From Misgurnus anguillicaudatus (lineage: Eukaryota; Chordata; Actinopteri; Cypriniformes; Cobitidae): a DNA stretch of 64,000 bases. Positions 1 to 12,402 of this stretch are shown piece by piece. The translations under genes and the position numbers were made by a program. The DNA lies in contig NC_073359.2 of the NCBI RefSeq assembly GCF_027580225.2, positions 8,050,001-8,114,000 on the forward strand. Direction: 5' to 3'. Numbering within the stretch: position 1 is the stretch's first letter; the number at the start of each line of letters is the position of its first letter. The notes under the pieces were generated by a model. That model did no database searches. It saw only the letters and a list, made by a program, of their open reading frames with translations, and was not told where the DNA came from.

Positions 1-942
1 TCTTCAAAAGTTAAATAGGTTGAACATGGCGCCATAAACAATTGGCAGGGAATGCATACAGTCATAAAATGCATAGCTTGAATGCACTGTAATGCTTTGG
101 GTATCTGCCAAATGGTACCAGGAAATGTACCTTGCTTCACCTCTTAACATATTTCATGTTTGCTTTAGTAAAACTTATATGTATCTTAGTACTGCATGTA
201 TCAGCTAAAGTAACCCGAGACGCAGATCCCTTTGATCAACCATGCGCTCTCGTGGACTACTGTGTTTGAAGGACTGCAAACGGATGTTTGATGTTCTTGA
301 CTTGTGACAACCTGAACCACCACCCAACACACGAAGTCAAACACCACAAGTCGTTCACTTTCTCTTTTCAATTCTCTTTCTAGATGTGAATCACCGGATG
401 TCACATCTCATTTTCGGTAAATAAATAAATCATTGGAGAGTTGCATACGGAGAACTGAATTCCTGGGATATTGCAAGCTTGTCTTCACAGGTGATAAATG
501 AAGCTAAAACATAATTGTTTGCAAAAGGGGTTCTTCAGTGGGTTAGTTCCCATATTAAAGTGGAGGAGAAAAACTTGCAATATGCAAATACTTGCGCACA
601 TATAATAAAAATGTAATAAAAAAATCAACAAAATTTGTTAAATTAAAGTAACATAAACATATAATGTGTTTTTATAAGTTATGTCAACTTATCACAGGTC
701 AAAACTTAAAATACTAAATTTACATGCAAAACCAAATGTCTTATTGGTGCTTATAGTATTTCTACGATCCTTCTAACATTTAATTCTCTTTGCTTGATTG
801 ATTATACTTCCTTGTTTGTCTTGGCATTGGTCCTTGCCTTTACTTTGGCTATGTTCATACACACAGTAGGGGTACGATTTGTACTGAATATATAAACATC
901 AAATAGATCCTACATGGGCAGCCACAACATAACAGCTATATA
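1..942. other. Intergenic; degraded SINE tail, otherwise nothing recognised
   Basis: No coding exon is supported. At about 60-118 the sequence resembles the tail of the fish tRNA-derived SINE family (AATGCACTGTAA, then TCTGCCAAATG), in plus orientation and without its tRNA head. The rest is AT-rich and has no motif I recognise. Confidence 0.5.
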
Positions 943-1754
943 TTAAAGGGATCGACACTCCACTGTTTTTGAAAATATGCTAATTTTCCAGCTCCCCTAG
1001 AGTTAAACGTTTGATTTTTACCGTTTTGGAATCCATTCAGCTGATCTCCGGATCTGGCGCTAGCACTTTTAGCATAGCTTAGCATTATCCATTGAATCTG
1101 ATTAGACCATTAGCATCGTGCTAAAAAATAACCAAAGAGTTTCAATATGTTTCCTATTTAAACTTGACTCTATTGTAGTTACATTGTGTACTAAGACCGA
1201 CGGAAAATTAAAAGTTGTGATTTTCTAGGCCAATATGGCTAGGAACTATATTCTCATTCTGGCGTAATAATCAAGGACTTTGCTGCCGTAACATGGCTGC
1301 AGCAGGCGTAGTGATATTACGCAGTGCCTGAAAATAGTCCCCATGGTAACTTTTAATAGCAGAGGACTATTTCCGGGCACTGCGTAATATCATTGCGCCT
1401 GCTGCAGACATGGTACGGCAGCAAAGTCCTTGATTATTACGCCAGAATAAGAGTATAGTTCCTAGTATTGGCCTAGAAAATCGCAACGTTTAATTTTTCG
1501 TCGGTCTTAGTACACGATGTAACTACAGAAGTGTCAAGTTTTAAATAGGAAACATATTGAAACTTTTTGGTTATTTTTTAGCGTGATGCTAATGGTCCAA
1601 TCAGATTCAATGGATTATGTTAAGCTATGCTAAAAGTGCTAGCGCCAGACCCGGAGATCAGCTGAATGGATTCCAAAATGGTAAACGTCAAATGTTTAAC
1701 TCTAGGGGAGCTGAAAAATGAGCATATTTTCAAAAAAGTAGAGTGTTCCTTTAA
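943..1754. mobile_element. TTAA-flanked foldback MITE, 0.8 kb
   Basis: The two halves are long inverted copies of each other, for example GGACTTTGCTGCCGTAACAT near 1275 and its complement near 1425. The ends read TTAAAGGGA and TCCTTTAA, so TTAA is probably the target duplication, as in piggyBac- or Kolobok-type non-autonomous elements. Related copies lie at 25342-25792 and from 37974. There is no coding capacity. Confidence 0.8.
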
Positions 1755-3540
1755 TCATAGAAAAACAGATTTTTATTATATTTAAGGTATCTTTCAATAT
1801 ATTTACTTTCTGTGAATCTGTGAATGACAGATGCTCCAATTCTGCATAGCACAGACCCAAAATCCAATAAGGCTGAATACTGTTCCATTGTTTTCCTCTA
1901 TTGCAACGTTTTGTTTATAAAACACCTTAAAGAGAACAAAAGCAAAGCAAAATCAAATCCCGCCTCAGGAGGAGGGGACATTCTTACGAGTCGCTACTTC
2001 ACCGATTTTAGGATTTTGAGTGATTGGTATAATCCAAACAAAAAGTGAAGTGTTTTCCATCCAAGTCTTTGAACGCCCGTGACCTTTAATGAGAGCCAGA
2101 GTTTCACTCAAGACACGAAAGCGTCAGACTTCACAATCAGAGAGTTTCTACGTAAACATTCTTCACGTTAGACACTCGACTCCGTACCGCCAACTAATTA
2201 AAGTCATTCTTTCCTCAACATCTGCATACACTTATTCGTCTTAACGTCCATCATGTAGTTATTAGCTCAGTGGCAAGGAAGCTCCTGACTGAGATACTCC
2301 CCTATTTAGTTGTCATGGTGGCATGACCCAAGTACTTATTAGCTGACCCTTGGGATTAGTCCAAGCCTGGCTAGGGGGGGTTAAGCCTTCACCTATGAGT
2401 GCCCACTCCAACATCCCACAAGCCCCTTTAATTAAATTGCTGAGACACCGTGTCAGGAATGTTTGCTTGTGTTTCTTTGCTTGCTCTCCTTCTGTATTTC
2501 CCCTCTTCTATCTTTGCTTTTCTCATACTTTCATCCCTGTTCGTAGCTTAAACCACCCCCCTTGCGAGCGATGAGTGGCAGCTTGCCAGCTGATGTCTAA
2601 CTCTGAACAAAAACAAGGCGAAAGTGTTAACACGCATAGTAGTTATTACAGCAAATTACGAAAGAATGCAGTTGAGTAAATTGCTAATGACAGGTCAAAT
2701 GTAACTTGGCCCATGGTACTCTGGTCGTGACGTCATTCATAAACAAATCTCTTGTTGTTGTTTTTTGCTTTCAGGGTCAGTTGAGAGGTTTAATGCTTAG
2801 TTATGCAATAAACCTATTAGTAGTGCCAAATGCGGTACAGTCTTTAAAAAAACTAAAGTTAAAATGTTCAATTCAAAGTTCAAAATAACTCAGGTGTTCT
2901 TGTAGCTCAGTTGGTACTAAAAAAGTTTAAACCCAGGAAACACACATACTATAGACTACTGATAAAAAGTAAGTCAATTTGGACTGTCAAATACATAAAA
3001 CTACATGAAGGTTTTTGGTTCTGACTCATTATTTGAGTTATGTTGAGTACTAAAAACCATATGCGAGTGCCACACCTTACTACATACATGACATTCAGCA
3101 TCTCTAGCATAGTCCTGAACTATTCAGAACCAATAAACTGAATGTTCAAAATCACAGCATGTTCTTCAGCACATACAGTACCCATAAAAACATCATAATA
3201 GAGTCCTCCAGAGAAACCTTCTTCCTTAAGGCTTTACACAAACGGGAATAATGGGTTTAGAAACCGGAATAACCGAGCATAATCTCCTTTACGCACCGTG
3301 TAACAAAACAGATTTACGCCTGTAAGCAATTGCTCACCCGTTTAAATGCCATAGATTGAGCGAGAAGGAAGAGAACGGAGGTTTAATATAAAGATAAAGA
3401 TCATTTTAATAAGAGGAGCTTTGCAAGCTATGAGTTTTATGAGGTAGGATTTGTACTGGCTTTGTTTTGATAGTTGTTTATTCATAATGCTTTTATAGCG
3501 CATTTCACAGGATTATCACAAAAACCAATCCATTCTCATG
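1755..3540. other. Intergenic; one tRNA-SINE head fragment
   Basis: At about 2893-2968 there is a degraded tRNA-derived SINE head: an A-box-like TTGTAGCTCAGTTGGT followed by the SINE body sequence CCCAGGAAACACACATACT, with the B-box region deleted. The remainder has only short open frames without recognisable domains or splice context. Confidence 0.45.
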
Positions 3541-3999
3541 AAGTGTGTATAAATAGCACGCAGTGTGAAAAGTCATGCAATAGCCTACATATTGGAAATT
3601 CCAATTTTGCATGCATATGATATAACAGTCCTTCCTGTTCACCTAATAACGGGATATCTCTTTTATTTTCTGTTTTTAAACCATTGTCGCTTGGGTTTGG
3701 ATTTGGGATTTGCTGTAGGATGTCATTTAATATATAGGTTTCTTCATGTTTTTTGTCTATTTTTCAACCATGGTCGCTTGGAGTTGAGGTGAGAATTGGA
3801 GTTTGGGTTAGAATTTCATTTTATTAAAAAAAAATCGTCATAAACCCAAACCCAAGCGACAATGAGTTCGAATTTTTTAACTAATACATAAAACGACATG
3901 AAAAGATGTGCCAAGTGAATAGGAATGATCATGTGCACACAAAATTGGAATTTGGCATGTGTATTGCACGATTTTTCACACTGTGTGCAAACACAGATA
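3541..3999. mobile_element. Foldback element, about 460 bp
   Basis: The left arm (from 3543, including TTGGAAATTCCAATTTTGCA) is inverted in the right arm (about 3930-3990, CAAAATTGGAATTTGGCA). The centre carries an inverted copy of a CAAACCCAAGCGAC block (about 3680-3700 and 3846-3860). It has no coding potential. Its centre resembles that of the foldback at 35983-36495. Confidence 0.65.
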
Positions 4000-5463
4000 C
4001 AATCACTGTTGGGGTGCAATATAATGCAAAGGGTCAGTGACAAAAAGGGTTTGGCAAGATGAGAAATTCAAAAATCTTTTTAAAAAAACCTGTTTAAAAG
4101 CATGCATCAGGTTTATTTCAATGCACATAGTGTATTTATGCAAACTTTATGCAATAAAAATTACATTTGCACCATTTTTAAAGTTAACATTGAATGGACC
4201 TGAAAATGTCAAATGGTGTAACCGCTAATTGCGCCAAAGAATAAGAAATATTAAATATTTTATCCACCTTGATGGCATGTAAGCGTAATCATCAAAAAAA
4301 TAAAAAATAAATAAATATTATTTTAGTCGTTATTTTTTAAAATAACAAATTTTGAATGCGTTTTTGTAATATTTGTCCTGACATATGCTAAAAACGGCTT
4401 TGTTTTCTACATAATCTTTGACAAATTATGTAAAAATGTATGTAAACAATCATATTACGTTAAAATAGATGATTATATTTTATTCCACATTTTTTATGAA
4501 TATATTTATATTATTATTTAAAAAAATACTAGTTACACAAATCAACACAGACCGGTTACACCACATTGACATTTTTGCAATTACCCCCCAAATATTCTTT
4601 CAAAATGAAATAAAACCAGAAATTTTAGACTTGGTCCTCAAAAAAGAGAATGTATGCAAGTAATCGCAAATTTATATTGAAATGTTAACCCTTTTACATT
4701 TAATTGAATCATACGGACACAATAATTACATGTTTAAATATAATAGGCCTATTTGTTATTTTTGTGATTTTCTCTCGCACGACTGTTCCAACACGAGCTC
4801 GCAGAAACCATCTGTCACTGACTAAACGATTTAATAAACCGCTTCAGTTACCTGGTACGAAGCTCATATTTTAAACGGGACGTGCTTTAGTGAAGGGTTG
4901 ACAGCGCATGCGTTCACATAGACTTGACCCTTATGAAAATTAACCATGGTTTTACTACAGTGACCATAGTTTAACTGCGGTGTTTATAAACAAAACAATC
5001 ATCGCAAAATGACCATGTCTCACTACAGGAACGTTTTAGCCATATTAGGGTAAAAAATAGTATAGTAATCAGTCTGCCAAAAACATAAATACTACAATAA
5101 AACCATGATTATTTTTTTCGTAAGAGGACGATCAAACTTTTAGTGTCAGGATTTAAACAAACACAAAAACAAAACAAAAATTGTATTCACAATAAGTTGC
5201 TATATATTGCATTGAAAAATTACCCTAAATGTAGGTATTATAGTCAAAATAATTGCATTTTCCAATCTGTTCAAACCGCGAATACAACAATTTTAAACAC
5301 TCTGATTTTCCAAGATTTCTATGACATAACACTGATAAAATGAATTTGTGTAACCCGTAAAGTTTTTGCCAATCTGTTTAAGATCTTTTCGTACAAAGTA
5401 AGTGTATAACAATGTATGGCGATCAGGCTTTGCAATCTAGAAATAAAACATTAGACTTCTTAC
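4000..5463. other. Intergenic; AT-rich with one ACCATGG foldback at 4930-5126
   Basis: Between about 4930 and 5126 a small foldback element begins with TTAACCATGGTTTTACTACAG and ends with ACAATAAAACCATGATTA. It is the family interrupted by another element at 7699-8627. The remainder is AT-rich and nothing else was recognised. Confidence 0.5.
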
Positions 5464-5780
5464 CTGCACAAATACGTAAGACGAATCAACCGTGCTGTAT
5501 TTTATCCACAAGTTAAGACGCTTAAATCTCTTGTAGACTCATAACACAAGAAGGATTAATGTCTCCTGAAAGCGAGTTTTGACACTCATTTATTATGCGG
5601 TTTATTCGCAAAGTTTCCGCGATCTGTCCAGCTCGCGCGCATCCAAACGTCTGCGCTCCACAATCACAAACACGGTGATGTTTTACTGAATGACAAAAGC
5701 GCAACACCTCCAAAGTTTTAGGAAGGAGGAGCAAAATTCTTCAGGATTGACTCGGCTCCAGCTCTCCATTGCCGGGTTGT
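5464..5780 (-). promoter_or_regulatory. Candidate CpG-rich promoter and non-coding 5' exon
   Basis: On the minus strand this GC- and CpG-rich patch ends in a strong splice donor (CAG|GTAAGAAG, exon edge at 5464). Upstream ATGs run into stops before the donor, so it would be a 5' UTR exon of a gene extending left, beyond the window. Composition differs sharply from the AT-rich surroundings. No downstream exon could be matched, so this is an inference from composition plus one splice site. Confidence 0.3.
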
Positions 5781-5818
5781 GGTCACATTGCGCATTTTCA
5801 GTTGTTATAATACTACTA

Positions 5819-6238
5819 TGCAACTGTAAAAAAAATCCGTAGAAATTACAGTGTTGCTTGCAGCTGTTTGCCAGTAATTTACTGTAGATTTAAATGTATG
5901 TTATTTAATGGCAACATTTTGTTAAAAGTTCAATTAAAATTCACTAACAAGTCTTTAAAGAGTAAAACTAAAATAACAGCATCAAGCAAAGCATTCTGGG
6001 AAACAAAATCTAAGGCAAAAATAGAAAAAGGTTGATGATGATTTCTGGTTTCCAGAATGCTTTGCATGAGGCTGTTATTGTATAGTTTTATTCTGTAAAG
6101 ATAAAGACTGGTTAATATTTAATATTTATTTAACCTTGAACAAACTCTTGCCAGTAAATAACATAAATTTAAATCTACAGGAAGTTACTGGCACCAGCTG
6201 CAAGTAACACTGTAATTTCTAAGGAATTTTTTACAGGC
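5819..6238. mobile_element. Palindromic MITE, ACTGTAAAAAA family
   Basis: The inverted arms begin with CTGTAAAAAAAATCCGTAG and end with AAGGAATTTTTTACAG. Internal complementary blocks include TTACTGTAGATTTAAAT and ATTTAAATCTACAGGAAGTTA. The same family recurs intact at 13253-13668. Confidence 0.75.
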
Positions 6239-7698
6239 TCCTAAAGAAATTTTTGACATAAAACATTGCAAAACATAAAATTTTAATGAAACAAAACTGA
6301 TTAAAATATACAATAGTGGTGTTGGTTAGTAGCCTTATTTTTCTGAGGTTTAATTACACAGAATTGATAATGAATTAATGTATTTTATAAAACTGGGGCA
6401 CCATTTCAGGGCCCCCATTTTGAGAAGCTCAAAACTATGTGTTTAGAGAAACGTCCTATGTTACAAATTTCAATGTTACAAATTTGCCCTTCAGTATTTC
6501 GTTTTTTAAAATAATTTAAATAATAGATCATTTAATGAATAAAATATATTTTTGAAGATTAACCACAGAAAAACAACAAAATACCATAGAGATTAATTGT
6601 TTGGGCAAAATACACAGCTACTTAAGTTTTTTTGTTTTCACTATAAGATGTAATTTGGTGACAGAAGAAATAACAATCGCAGGACCAAGTGTTGATAGTT
6701 TTAATGAAAAGATAAGTTTGTGTAAGGATTGTTTGCTTCTTTGTAATGCTGAGCTTAAAGGGCAACAGCTTGTTTTAATTATGAAAACAGCTATTTTTAG
6801 CCAGTGTCTTGGAAAATTGTCAATGGTGTCAAAGCACACTTCCGATGTTCGCTTAAAGTAACACTAAGACACTGTTTTGATCTGCTTGTGCCAAGTGTGC
6901 AACATGATCCACCTTCTCCAATGCTTCTTTATGCAACCTCATGATGCTTTATTTAGCTATACTGTACCATACATATAAAGTTATACTTGTATAGTGATGC
7001 TAGTTATTATTTTGAGACAGTTTATAGGCTATTTTTGCATGTTATTTCAATTCAGGCTTAATTCTCTTTATACACATTATTTTCTAAACCCGCAAAAAAA
7101 AAACAGAAATTAAATGATAGGTGTTTTTTGGGTTTGTAATATTTAGCATTAACATGACCTCATGAGCTTTGAATCTTAGTGGGGATTTTAACTTAAGCCT
7201 TATGTATCAACAGTTTCGCTCTTTCTGTTTATAGTCTGAAATATTAATAAGGCCGCTTTGACGAACTCAGCTCTTATTTATGTCTAAAGCAGAAATATAC
7301 TAAAAGTGTTTGTGCTATTCTGTATATCACAGTGTTAGATCTGGATGAGTAATTGTGGTAAACATTTCCCCACAGTTTATGCTTGTCATAAACCTGCTCA
7401 CATGAATGCAAGCAACACACAAAACTTTAAAGCTATAACAGTGCATAACTGTGTTTCGCATATATATATATTTAATAGCCTATCGCTAAACATACACCCC
7501 TCAAAATCTATTGATATGTCAGTTGATGTATAGTAACTTTTAAAATAGTAGAGACCCTTTTCAGATCCTTTTGGTTATGAATTTAGTATTAAATCTATTA
7601 AATGATCCATGGCCTGTCTTATAGTAGTACTGATATACTATAGTAAACTGTAGCTTTAGCGCCATCACCTGATATGATATATCCTTAAATAAAATATT
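6239..7698. other. Intergenic, nothing recognised
   Basis: AT-rich sequence with only short open frames on both strands, none with a recognisable motif or convincing splice sites. No structured RNA or element boundary could be identified by eye. Confidence 0.5.
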
Positions 7699-8627
7699 CC
7701 TTACAAAAATTAACCATGGTTTTATTGTGGTAAAAGTGTAGTAACCATGGTTTTTTGGTGTATGGGTGATTCTCATAAAATTCAGATATAGAAGGTGTCT
7801 AGCATCAACATTTTTAATAAAGGCCTTGAAGCCAATTTTTTTGCACATATAAGATTAAGGTCTGAACTTTCTATAACCATTATTTTTAGAGGATTCAAAA
7901 AATATTTCCTATAGAATTATTTACATTTTTTAGATTATCATTATCAAAATGATCATTACCGCAACATGATATTACATTTTTCGGTAATGAGAACTAAAAA
8001 GTTGTCTAGATACTATGACAAACAAAATTTCAACTTTTTTCTGGAGAGAAAAAATAAGAACTGCTTACCTGGTAGCCATCTTGAGTGTCACAGTCAATTA
8101 TGTCCCCTCCAACAATTAAAAAAAAAAATGTTAGTTCCTTTAGGGCTTAAACGGTGATTGAAAATGGTTGCGGAGGATGAGAAAATTGGTCTTAGACACA
8201 TTTATATTTCTTATTATTGTCTCTACATTTACCAATGATCACCAAATACCACATGTTTCTTTACTTTAAATGTTTATAGTATAATATGCACTGAAGCTTT
8301 TTATTTTTAAAATATTAATATTTCCATGTCAACGAACCCAAATCCAGTCATGGACATGTTGCGGTAATGAAACATGTCCCATTAAATGTGGAAAAAACAA
8401 CTTAATTGGTTTGTATGATGTCATTTGAAATAACGAAGAGATGTTTGTAACTGTATGCTTCTTATTTTGATACTCTTACTTTGCATTTACTTTTTTATCA
8501 AAATGTTTCATGACACCTCATATGTCTAACGCGAGAATCACCCGTATTGATTACTATCAGCAAAATATTACAGTGCATGGTTTTTTGGTTTTAACTGTAG
8601 TAAAACCATGGTTATTTTTTGTAAGGG
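7699..8627. mobile_element. ACCATGG foldback split by a second element
   Basis: The outer arms, TTACAAAAATTAACCATGG at the left and AAACCATGGTTATTTTTTGT at the right, are complementary. They are interrupted by the element described at 7764-8543, giving a nested insertion. Confidence 0.6.
7764..8543. mobile_element. DNA-transposon derivative, GGGTGATTCTC termini, 780 bp
   Basis: It begins GGGTGATTCTC and ends GAGAATCACCC, a perfect 11-bp terminal inverted repeat, with GTAT abutting both ends as a likely target duplication. The interior repeats ACCGCAACATGATATTAC-like blocks and has no transposase. It sits inside the ACCATGG foldback and is therefore the younger of the two. Confidence 0.65.
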
Positions 8628-9989
8628 TTATATCTGTCACAAGTCTAATTTGAGAGCATGGCTGCTTGTTCATTTTTTTGTCCTTCTGTGGTGTGATTGT
8701 TGATATTTAAAGTTAAGGAACAGTGTAAAAAGTCTTCGACCTCTGCCAGACTTCCCAGCACAGCGGAAATGACTTTACTCTGTGTAATCCCCCTTCTTTT
8801 CGCAATTCATTCCTGACTCAACCCATCTCTCATCTGCGTATGTAAAGTGGTACAGAGTGCATCTGTAAGAATGTAAATTTGAGTCTTGTATGATAGATGA
8901 ATCTAGAATAAGCAGCAAATTAGTACAGTAACTTTAGCAGCAATGGTGTAGATTTGGTCCTTGGTTTAGTTGCTTTCATAATGATAAAGAAATCAAAAAC
9001 AGATATTTATAAAATCCGCTATCTGTGATTATCACTTCATGGCCTTCAGGATAAAGTGGAACTCAAACTTAAATGGCAAAGCATCCAAACACTTACATCT
9101 GCCTTAAATTGGTAAACTGGAAATGGGCACATACACGCTTGTTTGTGTGTTAAACTTTTTCCTCCTAGTTAACCTATCTTTTTATGCCACTTGCTTTTGT
9201 TTAGTGTTAAATTGTTGATAAGGTGAAATTGCTGAATGGAATCTGGCCTGCGGCGTGCCGCTATGTTTGTGTGTGTATGCATGTGTTCACGTTCCTCAGG
9301 GGAGCCTGTTAAACAACGTCTGGTACTTTGCCAGATACCATCTGCCCCAAAACAGCAAACTCATACACTTCTGTCATGCTCTACCACTTTTATTCCTTCT
9401 TTATACATCATTCTATCCATCCATTTCTGACTTTCCATAGTTATTTTTATACAAATTCCTTTAAACTTTTTTCCTCCACTGTGTTTACTTTAGTCACGTC
9501 AGATTGAGAAGGTCAAACAGACAGATTGCTGCAAAACACAAACTTTCTCCAAGTGCTCTCTTCTTTAGAAATTCAACTAGAAATGCCAATGTAATGAGTT
9601 CAGTTTCTATAACACAAACTAATTCCCAAAAACACAAACTGACGAAAACAACTGTGTGCAGTGTCAATAATTTTGGAGAAAGGTGACTGCTAACAAAACT
9701 GTTCTGAAGTTTACTGTATTAAATATTTCATTTTAACACCATTTATATATGAAATATTTCTTACTGCTGGTTTCATTTTATACGTCAGCATAAATCACAT
9801 CTGACTTGATACATTTGGCACTATTGTATTTAATGTATATTATAAAAACGTCTAGATCTGTCTCTCTCTTTCCCTGACTTTTAGTTTTTATTAGTGCTGG
9901 GCAAAGATTAATCCCATACAAAACAAAAGTGATTTTTTATGAATAAAAATGTATTTAAGAAAGATTACCATGTGTATATATATTTATAT
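8628..9989. other. Intergenic, nothing recognised
   Basis: Mixed-composition sequence without recognisable exons. The stretch 8640-9330 looks less repetitive than its surroundings and could be ordinary single-copy intergenic DNA, but no function can be assigned. Confidence 0.4.
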
Positions 9990-11266
9990 TAGGGCTGTCA
10001 ATAGATTAAAATATTTAATCGCAGTTAATCGCATGATTTCATGAGTTAACTCGCGATTAATCGCAAATTAATCGCACATTTTTATCTGTTCTAAATTTAC
10101 CTAAATGTAACACTTTTTAAGATTTTAATGCTTTAATCAGCATGGATTTGGATAATATATATGCTATATGCAAATGTATGTCTACAACAGCCTGTTTACA
10201 TTTTCAACAGAACCATCAGCCATAGTTTTATAAATGGTTTTGCCTTTAGAAGACCTTGTTCTTTCTCCATTTCTGTTTGCTGCTGCATCATTTGTGACCT
10301 GTGCTGGCAAATTGAGTTGGGATGAGCAAATTTTCAAAAATGTGTCATTTATATTTTAACATTCTCTATTAAAAAACTTCAAAACAATTGGAACAATTGT
10401 CGGAATCTGACAAAGCATGACAGAACTATACCTGTTAATGCAGAGCAAAAACAATATCAATATACATATATGTTTTTCTTTTATTGTTTAATTTTGACAT
10501 TGAGACAGACCACTTTAAGACTGTAGGATAATGCAAGGGTTTAATATAAATGACACAACAGATACTTTTCCTGAACAGTTAACCAAACATTCACTTCAGA
10601 TATAACAGATTATAGGTCATACCTGCGTGAATTCTTGTCAAAACAGATATTTTTAAACCTGTAATTTTGTGTTAGATGTCTATGTATATCGAGCCCAGTC
10701 TCCTGAAGATGCGTATAAATAGCACGAAGTGTCACGCACTCGCGCGTTTGTGTGCATGCGCTTCAGACGTCTGCGTCAGACATCGCTTTTGAGCCTTGTC
10801 ACTCTTAATAACTCTTTTAACATCAATCAGATCCCAAACTTTATCTCTCTTAATAATTATTTTAACATCAAGAAAGTCCTGCGGTCTATTTTCTATAATT
10901 TCTGAATGCTTTTTAAAACGAAACTAAAAAGTGAAAGAAGACGCATCTTTGCTTTATATGGATTTTGCACGGTACACCTCACAGAAAACGTGCAGATAAA
11001 GAAAACTGCACGTGCAGAAAACGTGCATTTTAGATGTTTAATGACCATTTAGAGCATTGGATTCGCTAGACGAGAGCTTAATGTTCTTATTTTTATGAAA
11101 AGCTCCGACTCATCTAGACAGCACCAGTCACTTGCTGCGTCTCAATTCATCCAGCTGTGGGTCAAACAGAAATTGCGTGTTGGCTTAATCGCGCGTTAAT
11201 AAAATTAGTGCCGTTAAAATGAATTTGCGTTAACGCGTTATTAACGCGTTTATTTTGACAGCCCTA
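9990..11266. mobile_element. Non-autonomous hAT-type element, 1.28 kb
   Basis: The element starts TAGGGCTGTCA and ends TGACAGCCCTA. It is flanked on both sides by the exact 8-bp direct repeat ATTTATAT (9982-9989 and 11267-11274), the target-duplication length of the hAT superfamily. Subterminal regions carry repeated TTAATCGCG-like and TTAACGCG motifs, as in transposase-binding arrays. No transposase frame is present. Confidence 0.88.
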
Positions 11267-11407
11267 ATTTATATGGATATATTAATAAAATGTTCGGATA
11301 TATGTATGTGTGTGTTATATTATGGAAAATGCACTTTTATTTTGTATGTGATTTATCGCAATTAATCATTGCCCAGCAACCAATGCAGTGTAGTCGAGAG
11401 TACATAT

Positions 11408-11878
11408 CAGTGGCGGCACCTGACTGCTCATCCGAGGGGCACAAATTCAAAATAAGTGTTCGGAGTGTCATGTGTGTTGCTCGTGTTTCCAAAATATGTG
11501 TTTGTTGCGTCATGTGAACCATGTGCATCACGTGTTTTGTTCAAATAAGTGCCTGCTGCAAACGTGTCAAAACGCTCATGTTTTGACGCTCACGTTTACA
11601 AAATACACACAACACACTCACTTAACAGTAAACTCTGATTACGCAAGAGATTAGGCGAGTATCTGGCAAATGCGAGCGTCTCTTTTATCATAAATAAACC
11701 CTTTAGACGCGTCTGCAGCAGGCACTTATTTTGACAAGACACGTGACGCACACAGGATCACTCGACGCGCAGAACACATATTTTGAAAACAGGAACCACA
11801 CACATGATGGGCTACAAACATGATGTGACAAACTTCGCATAGAGCGCTCTTGAAAAAAGAAGTCACCGGCCGTCACTG
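11408..11878. mobile_element. Foldback element with CAGTGGCGG-type ends
   Basis: The left end reads CAGTGGCGGCACC and the right end GCCGTCACTG. Internal inverted blocks include AATAAGTGCCTGCTGCAAACG near 11545 and its complement near 11710. Short frames on both strands are by-products of the palindrome. Confidence 0.6.
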
Positions 11879-12059
11879 GTAAATATACAAAATATAACAT
11901 TTATCCCTTTGGCAAAGGCTTTTATCCAAAGATAGTGCATTACAAGCTACACATTTTAGCAATATTATTAAATTATTAAATAAAAAATTATGAAATCAAA
12001 ATTTGAATAAAAAATTTGTCACTTTTTTACATTTCTCAATATCAAAGTCTTTTAAATAA

Positions 12060-12062
<3 letters not shown>

Positions 12063-12102
<40 letters not shown>
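12063..12102 (+). repeat. (TC)20 microsatellite
   Basis: Uninterrupted TC dinucleotides. A complementary GA tract lies about 250 bp downstream. Confidence 0.97.
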
Positions 12103-12105
<3 letters not shown>

Positions 12106-12349
12106 CGGTCACACTTACGTGCGTTTCTGTTTTCCCACTCACCAATAAAACCACTCCTTATCTGCACACACACACACACAAACACATGAACACGCTCTTT
12201 CCCACGAATCTCAACATAGTGATTTACATCTGGGAAAGTTTGTTCCTGTCCACAGTTCTGACACCTGATTTATCAGAATATACTGTACCAGAAACACAGT
12301 CCTGATCTGAACATAGTTTATCAGATTCAGCTCATTACATGTAGTTAGG

Positions 12350-12353
12350 AGAG

Positions 12354-12399
<46 letters not shown>
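12350..12399 (+). repeat. (GA)n microsatellite
   Basis: Nearly uninterrupted GA dinucleotides, inverted relative to the TC tract at 12063-12102. Confidence 0.95.

Positions 12400-12402
<3 letters not shown>

Noticed and set aside
201..404. 67-codon minus-strand frame
   Set aside because: No domain, no convincing splice sites and no neighbouring exon.
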